64,000 bases of DNA from a virus, in the IMG/VR virus record IMGVR_UViG_3300036770_003758, positions 1 through 64,000 of that record; one strand, 5' to 3'. Every line of letters begins with the position of its first letter. The first letter of the stretch is position 1. The notes beneath the pieces were generated by a model. It made no database searches. It was not told the DNA's origin and saw nothing but the letters and a program-made list of their open reading frames with translations. A program made the position numbers and the translations under genes. Below, piece after piece: positions 29,701 to 37,810 of the stretch.

Positions 29701-30662
29701 GTACTACACCTTTGTATTTACTTAAGCTAAGAAGTAGGGGTGATAACGCATTACATCTATATGATCTGTATCAAAACTTTGAAGATCTTGTAGATTCTGT
29801 TGTAGGTACAGAGTATGAAGCAAGTATGCACGAACTTGTACGTAAACTTATTGCGTACAACGTATACACTACTGGATTTGGATTCTCACCATTTACATTA
29901 GATGATGCAGTATCTCCTAGGTTAGTCAACAAGTTGTACAAAGAAATAGATTTTTACAACACTAAGGTTACAGAAGAAGATGTTACACAGTTTGCTAACT
30001 TGTTTGTAGCTATGAACCCTAATGTATTTAGGTTTAAAATTAAACCTAAGAAGAATGAAACAAACTTTTTTAGAAATGTGAGATATAAGTGGGATGGTAC
30101 TTTTACAGCTAATGAAACAAACGTAACTATTTTAGGTAACTCGTACGCTAAACGTTATGATAGTAAAGTACCTGAATACTTAACTATTTCTGTTCCACGT
30201 GGAACTCAAGCTCAAGTACAACCTACACCTGCAACTGAACAGGAAATATATAAATGGGCTAGGTATTCACAAAATTCGTACGAAGTATCTTCACAAGGAG
30301 ATAAAAGATTTAGTGCTTTATACGCTACGTTAAAAGACGGTAGAACTATTGAAGAAGCATATCAACTCGATGTTAAAGGTTACAGGAGTAAAGGTAATGA
30401 TTGGAGATTAGGTAAAGGTAAGGCACCTTTAAGAAATATTAGTAGAGAGCAATCTTGGGAAGAATACAAACAGTTGTGGAGAACTTACTTAAACGAAAAT
30501 CCTGAGTTGTTAAAAGAATTACAAGATAAAGCTAGAGGTAAAGTTCTCACAGATAAATTTGCATCTACAGATATTTCACAAGCAAGAGCTTTAGCTGAAA
30601 TATTAAATGAAAAATCTATTGAACAACAGATTCCTGATGAACTAACAAATCAATGTAAATAA
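23769..30662 (+). CDS. virion DNA-dependent RNA polymerase with N-terminal zincin domain (2297 aa)
   Basis: D1486-F-D-I-D1490 is the metal-binding DxDxD signature of the double-psi beta-barrel in crAss-like virion RNA polymerases. It is preceded by a beta-prime-like segment (GLRIPNQQLSF, then TMQNYIVLPSEIV). Near the N-terminus HEAFH (83-87) with EEVLADEF (133-140) gives a complete zincin HExxH plus Glu site, perhaps a protease that matures cargo. The last 120 residues (YEVSSQGDKRFSALYA through KVLTDKF to SQARALAEILNE) form a small separate domain found at the ends of phage proteins. The enzyme would be ejected with the genome and transcribe early genes. Starts with MACQ and ends with NQCK. 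Confidence 0.88.
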   Translation: MACQYVFQGKTYNKRSILNAIKDGDVVLGDIQTARENIRKILNMNDSEIELVRGLIDNDAVGAFTQDGRILLSDRFVQGEEYHEAFHRVFRTVFSDAQRKALFKEYRNREGFQESLDQKRKLYPNQSTEELIEEVLADEFMMYQLANGNYVVPKPIQNAFQRILNFIRKLLGLKDIAGVYESIRAGNYKSVKPKFYKSTRLAKSKVKVGNLELDVFQKNEILDAVIAKFSTSFIEEVSDKDSFEDVDINRHLIDGIENVIDLLREDFSSSKKQQLANSIEDDALVYIPVQDIEGNFYTQKNINANSPIVEELTLRLDQLRIKTKEETPEPEELNDEEAVTNDYAFLKASWETNPEDNITLAMKIFATSIESSQLSDYYALPKPEPYGKVIMTLFKVLKNATHNWDVVKNLLENNVDINPWIQTILDRLQNNLKLRTQFVRSFVKAHYDMYSGIWVKEELQVQPLEDETRFISLIREIKDYINILGDRELIVSPSLSDPNLSTKEKFRILTGIELSDEILKGTINTSKGLTTGEEIADNIIAVTRTNINEGVQYKDLFNNKVYRPTDKSERPEDYSVLGNLRRLLNEYNKYRPNEQGVVLNHNRDRVWPWTTHTYQKQVESALNLVANLTPSELATIDSGITEGGLLPEEVNMQKRIAKLRELLPWFVDYKFNFYVDENGLTKTNSLILKRILEQGDTYSISIFSGMRLDDGTDAKDLLTPDMIPMYIRSMSGLEPKYISVKHGDRGAIFAGGFESKVKYTDDITAQDYLASLLLDEINLIRDSKTYSVFKKMGDGNLKIFEFLDIDANELQTLVNDMTLTSNKLHKKYKESFDKYVEGIEADFKNLLKEVYANFEGRRFDDVFTKPGETKVPFYTTAEVFSMYKNDEEILIKEVVKNYLIHFHEDMRVFVGYAGEYPNMVNLFKRIQSLSSSGTPLVNDGELNSYIDNKNQQDAYAIITNGEVEMRTYGDRNLKQKGKIKEKVLTGPRVSYTQAEKENLAAIHKANLIKEGFPEKIAEKRAEEWVSVFNKYEEADGVTFTNMFFYREYKDRLGEWNQNMENAFQIELAILNQNDLNPEVFFAEGDRVFANRPANLPVIRIKAFDLSNENAARVFNKLEPFTMLKPVYTGPVEHQGATVNGIRKTALHVILPSMVFGTDKMQSIHDYMLRNNVDMIALDSATKKAVPSNVEDINLKIYSTNEDTFTILDTMYLKEQVKMSNDEKGRIKNATQSTTIVFTNIFEEDPRGFSKPKDYTGERPWNELTDEEKLAQSKVFTKYTKYKEALDAVVTMHMDRVKEDLGVVNDNITDIELVTEILRTNINVPSVRDALNYVTEAKSLDLLPSFNRIEPALLSIVSNEAVRIKRPGEMLAQYSVYGMDEVTISGVKSKRLQNYRIEGNVIRPAEIIVPLPKSMAAQLMKRFKTNNLVEAIQRYNKNKKKIIVKGLRIPNQQLSFNGIYEIKEFALPTMQNYIVLPSEIVPVSSSDFDIDKQQVYWPILDDRGNMVQTDEARVYNRLLQAEIDLLLDPSNFHTLMAPVNEAWFSKDLFKDILIKRGEYTAEQLNSDEKLENAVIKFTFKEIGNIASQIRTAINMTQSKLNVGLMATNAKMYPVGQADSWKASSVVANEDDVLIANLIPFEGDKQHFFALYDSDYRHITEIISTLMTSQLDGVKNPYAVALNIVKNSIGPMMFMVRRGMPINLIARIIASPVVMRYNTVTNLFKSNSAKARRIYPKTSGQNNVLHFMYSFKGKSAIENYLNEFKNRDRIVSSATVLKALSDKTLKTEDSLQVLAGYMYVEELAKAMLEISTAMTPDTKPLGNMSMVDVMFKKYQDFADSFRRKAGMINQDFRTGFLKPFYNAQKLYQLFGNLYFTRKDKLANYLTVELGTQVSAGAISVDDRARVKNTFVNDFKAYMFFKKLNESEEYKGKYTFDAIMTNSNLVDEIASIRQDETHPISTNYLIQNLIPITGIATDPDGTTPLYLLKLRSRGDNALHLYDLYQNFEDLVDSVVGTEYEASMHELVRKLIAYNVYTTGFGFSPFTLDDAVSPRLVNKLYKEIDFYNTKVTEEDVTQFANLFVAMNPNVFRFKIKPKKNETNFFRNVRYKWDGTFTANETNVTILGNSYAKRYDSKVPEYLTISVPRGTQAQVQPTPATEQEIYKWARYSQNSYEVSSQGDKRFSALYATLKDGRTIEEAYQLDVKGYRSKGNDWRLGKGKAPLRNISREQSWEEYKQLWRTYLNENPELLKELQDKARGKVLTDKFASTDISQARALAEILNEKSIEQQIPDELTNQCK

Positions 30663-30663
30663 C

Positions 30664-32184
30664 ATGGCTTGTCAAATTAAAAGAAAAGATAACGGTACTA
30701 TAGATACTGTACTAGCACCTAATGGTAAACCTAGTGTGTTATACAACTCACTTGTAAATGCTATTGCTAGCTCAGAAGTAACTAGAAACGTTATACAATC
30801 TGATCCTTATGTAAGTTCTGTAATGGATAGTGTATATGTAATGGATAACACTGCTGAAGAACTTGCACTAGCTGCTTGGAGTAAGGCGTATACCATAGAC
30901 TTTATAGATAGCTTTGGTAACTGGAAAGAAGATAAATTACCTGATACAGATAGTAACGGTGAGCCTACTGTAAACATGTTATTTCCAGAGATTACAGATA
31001 CTGGTGTTAAACCTGGTGTATCTGAGTTGTTTGATTCTAATCCTGAGTTAGCTAATCAAGTATATGAAGCTTTAGGGTATAAAACAGAAGCTGCAAAAAG
31101 AGTTGAAAAAGCTAATGAAGATATTAAAGAAATACAAAAAATTGGAGTTGATACAGAATATGAGGATGTAGTTAAAAGTTCAGATAAGAATAGGTTTCAT
31201 TTTTTAGATACTAATATATTTACAGATAAAAATCAAAAATCAGTAAATATTGAACATGTAAGAGTACCTGAAAAATACAGAAATAAAGGCTACGGTTTAA
31301 GCATGTATATAGTAAGAGGAGAAGAACTTTTAAAAGAAGGTAAATTTCTTATAAGCTATGACCAACATTCTCCAGAAGCAGAAACAGTTTGGCAAAGGTT
31401 ATTACAATTAGGGTTAGCTACACAAGAAGGAGAATATGGCACATATCAATATGTAGGTTTAAAAAACCAAGAAATAACCCCAGAACAAAAACAACAAGCT
31501 CTACAACTATACTCTCAATACTTAGATACTATATTCCCTAATAGTAAAGTAAAGGATATTGTTTATCATGGTAGTCTTTCAAAGTTTGATAGTTTTTTAA
31601 AAGGAGTTACTAAAAGAACAACTTCTTCTGACGGTATATGGTTTACAGATTCAAAAGAACTAGCAAAAGAATATTCTATATCTGAAAAAATAGTTCATGT
31701 AGGAATTGAATATGATGTTTTAAAAAAATTAAAATCTGAAAATTCAGCTAAAAGTTATAAAATATCATCAGGGCTTGATGCAGATAATTACCAAGATTTT
31801 GTTAAAAAGTATGGAGAAAATAAAATAAACCAAGGTGTTATAATAGAAACAGAAAATTTAAACATAGTATATCCTTCAATAGTTAATATTAAAAATTTAA
31901 AAATCATTGACGGTGAAGGATTTAATCAATTTGCAAGAGATAAGGAAGTTAAAAAAGCAAAAAATGAAAATAAAGATGGTCTTATCATAAAAAATACATT
32001 AGATACAATAAGTAATAATTATGATTTAAGAGCTAATACAATAACTGTATTTGAACCAGAACAAATACACATACTCGGTACTCCACAAGATATAGAAGGA
32101 TTTAAAAAGTTTGTATCTAAACCTACACAACCAGTAAGTAACGAGTGGACTAACGTAAAAAATAACTGTCCTAAACTAATTTAA
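30664..32184 (+). CDS. cargo effector with GNAT-like and ADP-ribosyltransferase-like domains
   Basis: 506 residues. Residues 1-140 and the last 25 have normal phage composition; about 141-480 are much more A-rich. The inserted part shows a GNAT acetyltransferase motif A (VRVPEKYRNKGYG, about 199-211) with a following GLATQEGEYG turn, then an ART pattern: VYHGS (about 300-304), GIWFTDSKELAKEYS (about 324-338) and VFEPEQIHILG (about 461-471). ART modules with this shape occur in phage polyvalent proteins and MuF-type toxins. Set between virion RNA polymerase and other cargo, it may be an injected host modifier, as Alt is in T4. Starts with MACQ and has NNC near the end. Confidence 0.65.
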   Translation: MACQIKRKDNGTIDTVLAPNGKPSVLYNSLVNAIASSEVTRNVIQSDPYVSSVMDSVYVMDNTAEELALAAWSKAYTIDFIDSFGNWKEDKLPDTDSNGEPTVNMLFPEITDTGVKPGVSELFDSNPELANQVYEALGYKTEAAKRVEKANEDIKEIQKIGVDTEYEDVVKSSDKNRFHFLDTNIFTDKNQKSVNIEHVRVPEKYRNKGYGLSMYIVRGEELLKEGKFLISYDQHSPEAETVWQRLLQLGLATQEGEYGTYQYVGLKNQEITPEQKQQALQLYSQYLDTIFPNSKVKDIVYHGSLSKFDSFLKGVTKRTTSSDGIWFTDSKELAKEYSISEKIVHVGIEYDVLKKLKSENSAKSYKISSGLDADNYQDFVKKYGENKINQGVIIETENLNIVYPSIVNIKNLKIIDGEGFNQFARDKEVKKAKNENKDGLIIKNTLDTISNNYDLRANTITVFEPEQIHILGTPQDIEGFKKFVSKPTQPVSNEWTNVKNNCPKLI

Positions 32185-32196
32185 AACTATACAACT

Positions 32197-32688
32197 ATGA
32201 TGTTAGATAAAGAACTATTAGAACTGTTTAACTACAGGATCAACCAAGAAGAAGCTAGTGCCAGGTTATATCTTAAAATGTCTATACACCTAAATGACGT
32301 AGGATATTTTAATGCCGCTAAACTGTGGAAAAAGTTCTCAGAAGAAGAACGTGAGCACGCAGATATCGCACGTAAGTATCTACTAGCACTAGATATTGAA
32401 CCAGAGACTAGAGATATTATTGTACCTAGCAAAGAGTTTAATGGCCTAGATGGTGTTATTAACGCTACGCTAGAACATGAGTATGAAGTTACACAGCAGT
32501 GTGAAGACTTAGCTAAAGCTTGTCTTAAACAACTGTGTTTTAAATCATTCTCTATTGCACAGGAATATATTAAAATACAAATACACGAGCTTGAGGAATA
32601 CCACGATATGAAAAATAGATTAGATCTATTTGGTACTGATCCTATTAGCTTACGTTTGTATGATAACGAACTCAAAGATATGTTATGA
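32197..32688 (+). CDS. ferritin-like protein
   Basis: 163 residues with a four-helix ferritin pattern. Helix A is LFNYRINQEEASARLYLKMS (10-29) with Glu18/19. Helix B carries FSEEEREHADIARKYL, giving the E51-x-x-H54 pair. Helix C has TLEHEYEVTQ (91-100), and helix D SIAQEYIKIQIHELEEYHDM ends in RLDLFG. Metal-ligand positions therefore seem intact. Ferritins store iron and detoxify peroxide. The gene is embedded in the ejected-cargo cluster, overlaps the next gene by 4 nt, and separates two genes that otherwise show the Cys-end pattern of their neighbours. Whether it is packaged is unknown. Confidence 0.88.
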   Translation: MMLDKELLELFNYRINQEEASARLYLKMSIHLNDVGYFNAAKLWKKFSEEEREHADIARKYLLALDIEPETRDIIVPSKEFNGLDGVINATLEHEYEVTQQCEDLAKACLKQLCFKSFSIAQEYIKIQIHELEEYHDMKNRLDLFGTDPISLRLYDNELKDML

Positions 32689-33080
32689 GCTGCGCACCCT
32701 TTAGTGATCCACTGATGAACGCGTTGTCATATCTATACACAAATAAAGCTATAGATAAGGATATGCGCATCAGAACTAAACGCATAGACTTCTACTTGAA
32801 CATCCTTGATAAGCAAGCTGGTGTCAAGCTATTTGATATCATGGAAGATACACTAGTACCTATCCAAGAGAACTTTAATACTATGCGTGGTCTTGAGCAA
32901 GCTGATGAAGTAGCACCAATACCATCTTATACAGATCGTATTGCAGAAGGTAGATCAGAAGCTAAGGAAGTGTGGAATAACTCTGATAAAAAACTACCGT
33001 CTGGTTTTGACGAAGATCAGCGTATGTACTTAGAAGAATTATTTAATGAAGGTATATTAGAACTCAACTGTACGTTATGA
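32685..33080 (+). CDS. small cargo-cluster protein of unknown function
   Basis: 131 residues, helical and acidic at the end, with no recognised domain. It begins MSCAPFSDP and ends ELNCTL, so it has Cys at position 3 and four residues from the end, as other cargo genes here do. It overlaps both neighbours by 4 nt (ATGA), so it is translationally coupled to the ferritin-like and nuclease-containing genes. Likely a virion component or adaptor. Confidence 0.55.
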   Translation: MSCAPFSDPLMNALSYLYTNKAIDKDMRIRTKRIDFYLNILDKQAGVKLFDIMEDTLVPIQENFNTMRGLEQADEVAPIPSYTDRIAEGRSEAKEVWNNSDKKLPSGFDEDQRMYLEELFNEGILELNCTL

Positions 33081-36000
33081 GCTGTAAAACACCAACGTTT
33101 GAAGAACTAATGCAAGCTGTTAAAAACAGAACGTTTTTAAAAATAGCTAAAGAAAAAACTCAAGACGGTATTGTAGAAGCACTTAAGTTTACAAGTGATG
33201 TTCTTCAATTACGCCAGCAGAATGTAAATCCTAAGAACGTAGGTGATGATACTTCTCGCTATACGTTAATAGATCCTAGTGCTGGAGATACTTCTGTGTT
33301 CTTATCTAATCGTGTAACAGATAGAGTAGCTAGGTACTATCGTAAGATATCTGAGAAACCTGCTAACGCTAATTTTACACAGATGAACTACGGTACTTCT
33401 GTGCACAAATCTATGCAGAACTTACTACTAGCACACTACGAACAGATGATGAACAATGTTCCAGTAGATGTTAATGCTATCTACGCAGTTCAAGCTGGTG
33501 ATCAGTATGCACTTAGTTTAGAAATGGTTAAAGAACTTAGTAAGTATGCAGCTAAGCTTTTAAAGGATATCGACGCAATGCAAAAAGCTATTGACCCTAA
33601 AGGTACTTTTAGAATAGCTGTTGAAAACGTAGTCGTAGATCCCGTTAAAGATTTAGCTGGTACTGTAGACTTAGTAGTAGTATTTTCAGATGGTACTGCA
33701 GGAGTCTATGACTTTAAAACAATGTCACCGAAGTCCAATGTCATAGAAAGAAATATGTTTGGTATGATTACCAATGTTACTGGTAGAGACTTTGTAGCTG
33801 CTACTACTAGAACAGGTTGGAGTATGCAGATGAACTCTTATCGTGATACATTACTAGAATATTACGGTGCTAAAGACGTTAGGTTTACTAGGGTTATTCC
33901 TATGTTTATGAACTATACGTTAGATGAGAATAAACAAATCACTGGTCTTAGAGAAATTATAACTGAAGCTAACTTTGAACAGCTATCACCTAGATCTGTA
34001 GGTGTAGAAAAGTTTACTAACGCAGCTATCAACGAGTTTCTAAAAACTAGGTACGAGTATATAGAGCAGTTAAATCAACAGATACAATCTGCTTCTAGAT
34101 TAGAGCGTCCTAAATTGTATCAGCAGTTAAACCAAGTATATGACTCTATAGACATGTTTGTTAACAACATGGATATTACCATGCTAGTTAACGATGCCCG
34201 TATTGTATCTGAAGGTACTTACGAAACATTATCTGAGCTTAGAGATGCGTACACGTTTGTAAAAGCTATTGTAGATCTGCAACGTAACTTAACAGATACA
34301 GTTGATGATTTTGATATTACCTTTGACGAAGGTGTAATAGATACGTTAGCTAAACGTGCAGCAGTACTACATGAAAAGTATATCAAGTTAATTCTTGATG
34401 GTGTTGAAGGTAAATACGGTAAGCTTAACGTAGAAGGTGGTGAGATACTACTTAGTGAAGATGACCTACTTACACAGATTTTTAGTACTACTACAGAATC
34501 TCAGAACCCTATTGTAAGATATGCACAAGATTTATTTCAAGGTAGTTACAACGATCAACGTAGAGACCTTAAAGATTTTGATGAAGCATTAGCTAAGGTA
34601 GAAAAACCTTTACTTGAATGGGCTAAGTCTAGAGGTGAAACATTAGCTGATGTGTATAAGTATTTACTCGATGTTGAAAATGGTAAGTTCTACGGTAGAG
34701 TAGATCTAGCATTTATCGCACGTGCTAATCAAGAACGTGATGCTGAGAACGTAGAGTTCTTTACTAAGAACTACGAGATAAAAGATAAGAACGCTAAAGG
34801 GGAAACGTATAAAGAATGGTACAATCGCAATATAAAAGAACTAACGCAAGTACTTGAAGCTAGGTTTAAAAACTTAGATGAAAATCAACGTGTAACTGCT
34901 ATACAACGTGCACTTGATAACTGGCAGAGCAATAATGATCTAAAGTTAGTAAACGGTATACCTCAGTTTCCTAATGCTTGGTTGAATAAACACAACAGTT
35001 GGCTTAAGATTAAACCAGGGGTACTTGCCGCTAATCAATCTGAGCAGTATACGTTTATGAAAGCTAATAAGCCACTGCTAGATTATTACGAGTTCTTACG
35101 CGATAGTGTAGCTAAGTGGAGAGGAGAAACTAGTTATAAGCTCATAGATAGTTATTTGTTCTACCCTATGGTTAGAGCTAGTACTATTGAAAAACTAGGT
35201 AGGACTAATGCTTACGGTACTTTACTCAAAGATATTAAAGAAGTACTTGAGATCAAACAAGATGATCAACTCTTTGGTGTATCTGAAGTTAATGACGATG
35301 GTACTGTAGTAGAAGCTAAGCAGATACCGCTGTACTTTACACAACCATTTAGGAATGCTGCAGGTGGTATAGATACATCGCAGATGAGTACAGATATCAG
35401 TGCTAGCTTTAGGTTAATGGCTAAGTCTGTGTACAACTACAAGTACATGAATCAGATTGAAGCTGATATCCTAGCGCTGCAAGATGTACTTAAAATGGTC
35501 AACTACGAAGAAGGTGGTTGGGGTAAAAAAGTAGTTGACTTCATGAACAGTGTAGCTAAGAAAGATAAAACAGAATCTGGTTCTATGACCGATACTGTAT
35601 TTAAAGCACTTAGAGACTATCACTTGTATGGTATTAGGTTGCAGCCAGGGTTTAACCCTAAGTTTGTAAAAGCTGTAGATAGTGCTATGCAGTGGTTTAC
35701 ACTTAGGTCATTAGGTTTAGGTATCATACCAGCTACTACTTCTTATGTTGCTGGTCAAGTAAGTGCTAGGTTAGAAGCTGTTAAAGGTCAAATATGGGAT
35801 ACTGAAAAATGGAACTTAGCTACCAAGCTGATGGCTAAAGAATCTAAGAAGTATCACGGTATAGGTTTCTTCTTTGGTGTACACAACGAAGATATGTTAC
35901 AAGATATCTTACGCCAACGTGTAGGTGGTGTATCTTCAGTACTAGGTAATACGCTGTACAACAACAACCTTAACAAGTACGTAGATCAGCGTTTGTTAAT

Positions 36001-37090
36001 GGCACCGTGGTCTTATGGTCAAGAACGTTTAGATAATCACATTGCTGTAGCAATGGCACATAGCTATGGTTTTGATAGCAACGGTAATGTAAGATTATTA
36101 ACTAACCTACCACAAGAGAATCAAAAGAGTGTCTATGAGCGTATGATCTTTGACGAAGCTAAAGGTAGCTTTACTATTGAAGGTCTTAATGAAGAGCAAA
36201 CTTCCAGGGCTATATTACAGTTTCAACAAGCTGTTAGAGCTGGTCAAAAGCGTGTTACCGGTACGCTATCACAAGAAGATATTGCATACTGGCAAACCAC
36301 GTTAACAGGTAGGTTATTCATGCAGTTTAAATCTTGGATGCCTTCTATTCTTAAAGAAAGATTTGGTGCTACTAGGTTTAACGACATATTAGATGTAGTA
36401 GAACAAGGTAGGTATCGTGCTGTGTGGGAGAATAACGAAATAGAAGATAATACAAATACGTTTGTATATCTGCTGCATACCACTAAGAATACAGCAGCGT
36501 TTATAGTTAAGAATCTACTCATGACAAATAGTATTGCACGTAGATTTGGTGCTAAGGTTAAGCTAGATGATATTAAACTTAGAAAACAGTACGCTGCATT
36601 TTTAAAAAAGTACGAGAAGTACCCTGGTATGCTAGAGAAGATACCTACGTTTGAATCTTTTGTGCAAATGAAAGAAGGTCAAATACGTGCTGCTATTGGA
36701 GAACTAGAAGTCTTAATACTACTTTCAGCAGCTATATTCTTATTAGGTTCTGATTTTGATGATGACGGTGAACCACTGTGGTCTGAGACTTGGGTAGCAC
36801 ACCAGATCTTTAAAGTACTTAACCGTACTAAAACAGAACTTAGCTTTACGTACAATGCTATGGAATACGCTAAGCTAGTAGCTAACCCCATACCTATTAC
36901 GGGGTTATTGATGCATGTAATTAAGCTACTTGGAAATACATTAGACGAGACTAGGGATACAATGTTTGGAGAAAACAACCAACGTGATAAAGCAAACAAG
37001 CTACATTACTCTACAGGTTTAGTCCAAGGGGTGTATCAGCTTAGGAAATTTTTTGATATCCTTAGCGTAGATGAAGCAGCTACTCGTTAA
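33077..37090 (+). CDS. large cargo protein with PD-(D/E)XK nuclease domain (1337 aa)
   Basis: The N-terminal 270 residues form a RecB-like nuclease: GTSVHKSMQ (about 105-113), AGTVDLVVV (about 193-201), GVYDFKTM (about 209-216; D-x-K), and QMNSYRDTLLEYYG (about 250-263). The rest is helical and unrecognised. The last 150 residues hold a hydrophobic segment VLILLSAAIFLLG (about 1213-1225) followed by DFDDDGEPLWS and amphipathic helices, which fits contact with the membrane. It is the last gene of the plus-strand block and starts MSCKTP. A packaged nuclease could degrade host DNA or process the incoming genome. Confidence 0.75.
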   Translation: MSCKTPTFEELMQAVKNRTFLKIAKEKTQDGIVEALKFTSDVLQLRQQNVNPKNVGDDTSRYTLIDPSAGDTSVFLSNRVTDRVARYYRKISEKPANANFTQMNYGTSVHKSMQNLLLAHYEQMMNNVPVDVNAIYAVQAGDQYALSLEMVKELSKYAAKLLKDIDAMQKAIDPKGTFRIAVENVVVDPVKDLAGTVDLVVVFSDGTAGVYDFKTMSPKSNVIERNMFGMITNVTGRDFVAATTRTGWSMQMNSYRDTLLEYYGAKDVRFTRVIPMFMNYTLDENKQITGLREIITEANFEQLSPRSVGVEKFTNAAINEFLKTRYEYIEQLNQQIQSASRLERPKLYQQLNQVYDSIDMFVNNMDITMLVNDARIVSEGTYETLSELRDAYTFVKAIVDLQRNLTDTVDDFDITFDEGVIDTLAKRAAVLHEKYIKLILDGVEGKYGKLNVEGGEILLSEDDLLTQIFSTTTESQNPIVRYAQDLFQGSYNDQRRDLKDFDEALAKVEKPLLEWAKSRGETLADVYKYLLDVENGKFYGRVDLAFIARANQERDAENVEFFTKNYEIKDKNAKGETYKEWYNRNIKELTQVLEARFKNLDENQRVTAIQRALDNWQSNNDLKLVNGIPQFPNAWLNKHNSWLKIKPGVLAANQSEQYTFMKANKPLLDYYEFLRDSVAKWRGETSYKLIDSYLFYPMVRASTIEKLGRTNAYGTLLKDIKEVLEIKQDDQLFGVSEVNDDGTVVEAKQIPLYFTQPFRNAAGGIDTSQMSTDISASFRLMAKSVYNYKYMNQIEADILALQDVLKMVNYEEGGWGKKVVDFMNSVAKKDKTESGSMTDTVFKALRDYHLYGIRLQPGFNPKFVKAVDSAMQWFTLRSLGLGIIPATTSYVAGQVSARLEAVKGQIWDTEKWNLATKLMAKESKKYHGIGFFFGVHNEDMLQDILRQRVGGVSSVLGNTLYNNNLNKYVDQRLLMAPWSYGQERLDNHIAVAMAHSYGFDSNGNVRLLTNLPQENQKSVYERMIFDEAKGSFTIEGLNEEQTSRAILQFQQAVRAGQKRVTGTLSQEDIAYWQTTLTGRLFMQFKSWMPSILKERFGATRFNDILDVVEQGRYRAVWENNEIEDNTNTFVYLLHTTKNTAAFIVKNLLMTNSIARRFGAKVKLDDIKLRKQYAAFLKKYEKYPGMLEKIPTFESFVQMKEGQIRAAIGELEVLILLSAAIFLLGSDFDDDGEPLWSETWVAHQIFKVLNRTKTELSFTYNAMEYAKLVANPIPITGLLMHVIKLLGNTLDETRDTMFGENNQRDKANKLHYSTGLVQGVYQLRKFFDILSVDEAATR

Positions 37091-37166
37091 AGTACGTGAG
37101 CGGTGCGGTAAAAAAAAGGACTACACCGCGTAGGTGTAGTCCTGCAAAAAGAGTCCCATGAAAACA
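37091..37166. other. convergent block boundary
   Basis: Only 76 nt separate the stop of the plus-strand cargo block from the stop of the minus-strand block. The interval is filled by the hairpin at 37117-37143 and its flanks. No plus-strand U-tract follows the hairpin, so plus-strand transcripts may run on into the antisense of the minus genes. Confidence 0.7.
37110..37143 (-). terminator. terminator of the minus-strand block
   Basis: A 10-bp stem (37117-37126 with 37134-37143, arm AGGACTACAC) with a 7-nt loop is followed on the minus strand by an eight-T tract (37110-37117 complement). It lies just after the last minus-strand stop at 37167 and is a clear intrinsic terminator in that direction only. 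Confidence 0.85.
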
Positions 37167-37439
37167 TTACAAATTTATACAATAAAGTGGCTTTCCTACA
37201 ATAACTCTTTTGTTATTTTTTTCAACATCGATAGGTACAGCCGCACCTTTACAAATTACAACAGCAGGTTCAGCTATGTGTTTACCAAGTTCTAATGTCT
37301 TAGTTACAATAGCCCTGTCGATGCTTTCCAATTCTGCTTTATAAGCATGGTGTCTTTCTCGTAACAAAACTATCTCTTGAACAATAGTCGAAATTTCCTC
37401 TTCGGAAAGATTACTGTCTGAATGAAATACTTGTTCCAT
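37167..37439 (-). CDS. small protein of unknown function
   Basis: 90 residues, helical with a coiled-coil-like middle (EEEISTIVQEIVLLRERHH, about 13-31) and a basic beta-like end. Last gene of the minus block, 2 nt after its upstream neighbour and just before the terminator. No recognised domain. Confidence 0.6.
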   Translation of the reverse strand: MEQVFHSDSNLSEEEISTIVQEIVLLRERHHAYKAELESIDRAIVTKTLELGKHIAEPAVVICKGAAVPIDVEKNNKRVIVGKPLYCINL

Positions 37440-37441
37440 GT

Positions 37442-37810
37442 TTAAAGTTTTATGTTGTCTAACAATAAATTTAACTTTGCGTAAAACTCAGCTTCGGTCA
37501 TTATCCTATTTTCATCAAAGAGTGTTTCTATTATGTCTGGAGTATCAAAGCCTAAACCTTCTATGAACTCACAAGATACGTTGTAAGCATCTTGTGCTTC
37601 GATAAATAAATCTGGGACTACATCCATGTGTGTAATTTCACGTACAAACTCTTCTTCTTTCATACCGTGCATTTTCATGTATGCAGTCCTTGGATTTGTA
37701 CCAGGTCTAAGCAATAAATAGTGAGGATATGTTTCTCTGTATTTATAAAATATATAACGTACTTTCCAAACATCATTCTTTAAGAAATACTCATTGTGTA
37801 TAGGACTCAT
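37442..37810 (-). CDS. protein of unknown function
   Basis: About 122 residues from the ATG at 37810; a longer reading starts with TTG at 37822. Mixed composition with aromatic residues (YIFYKYRETYPHYLLLRPG, about 18-36) and an acidic C-terminus. It overlaps the upstream gene by 20 nt. No family recognised. Confidence 0.6.
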   Translation of the reverse strand: MSPIHNEYFLKNDVWKVRYIFYKYRETYPHYLLLRPGTNPRTAYMKMHGMKEEEFVREITHMDVVPDLFIEAQDAYNVSCEFIEGLGFDTPDIIETLFDENRIMTEAEFYAKLNLLLDNIKL

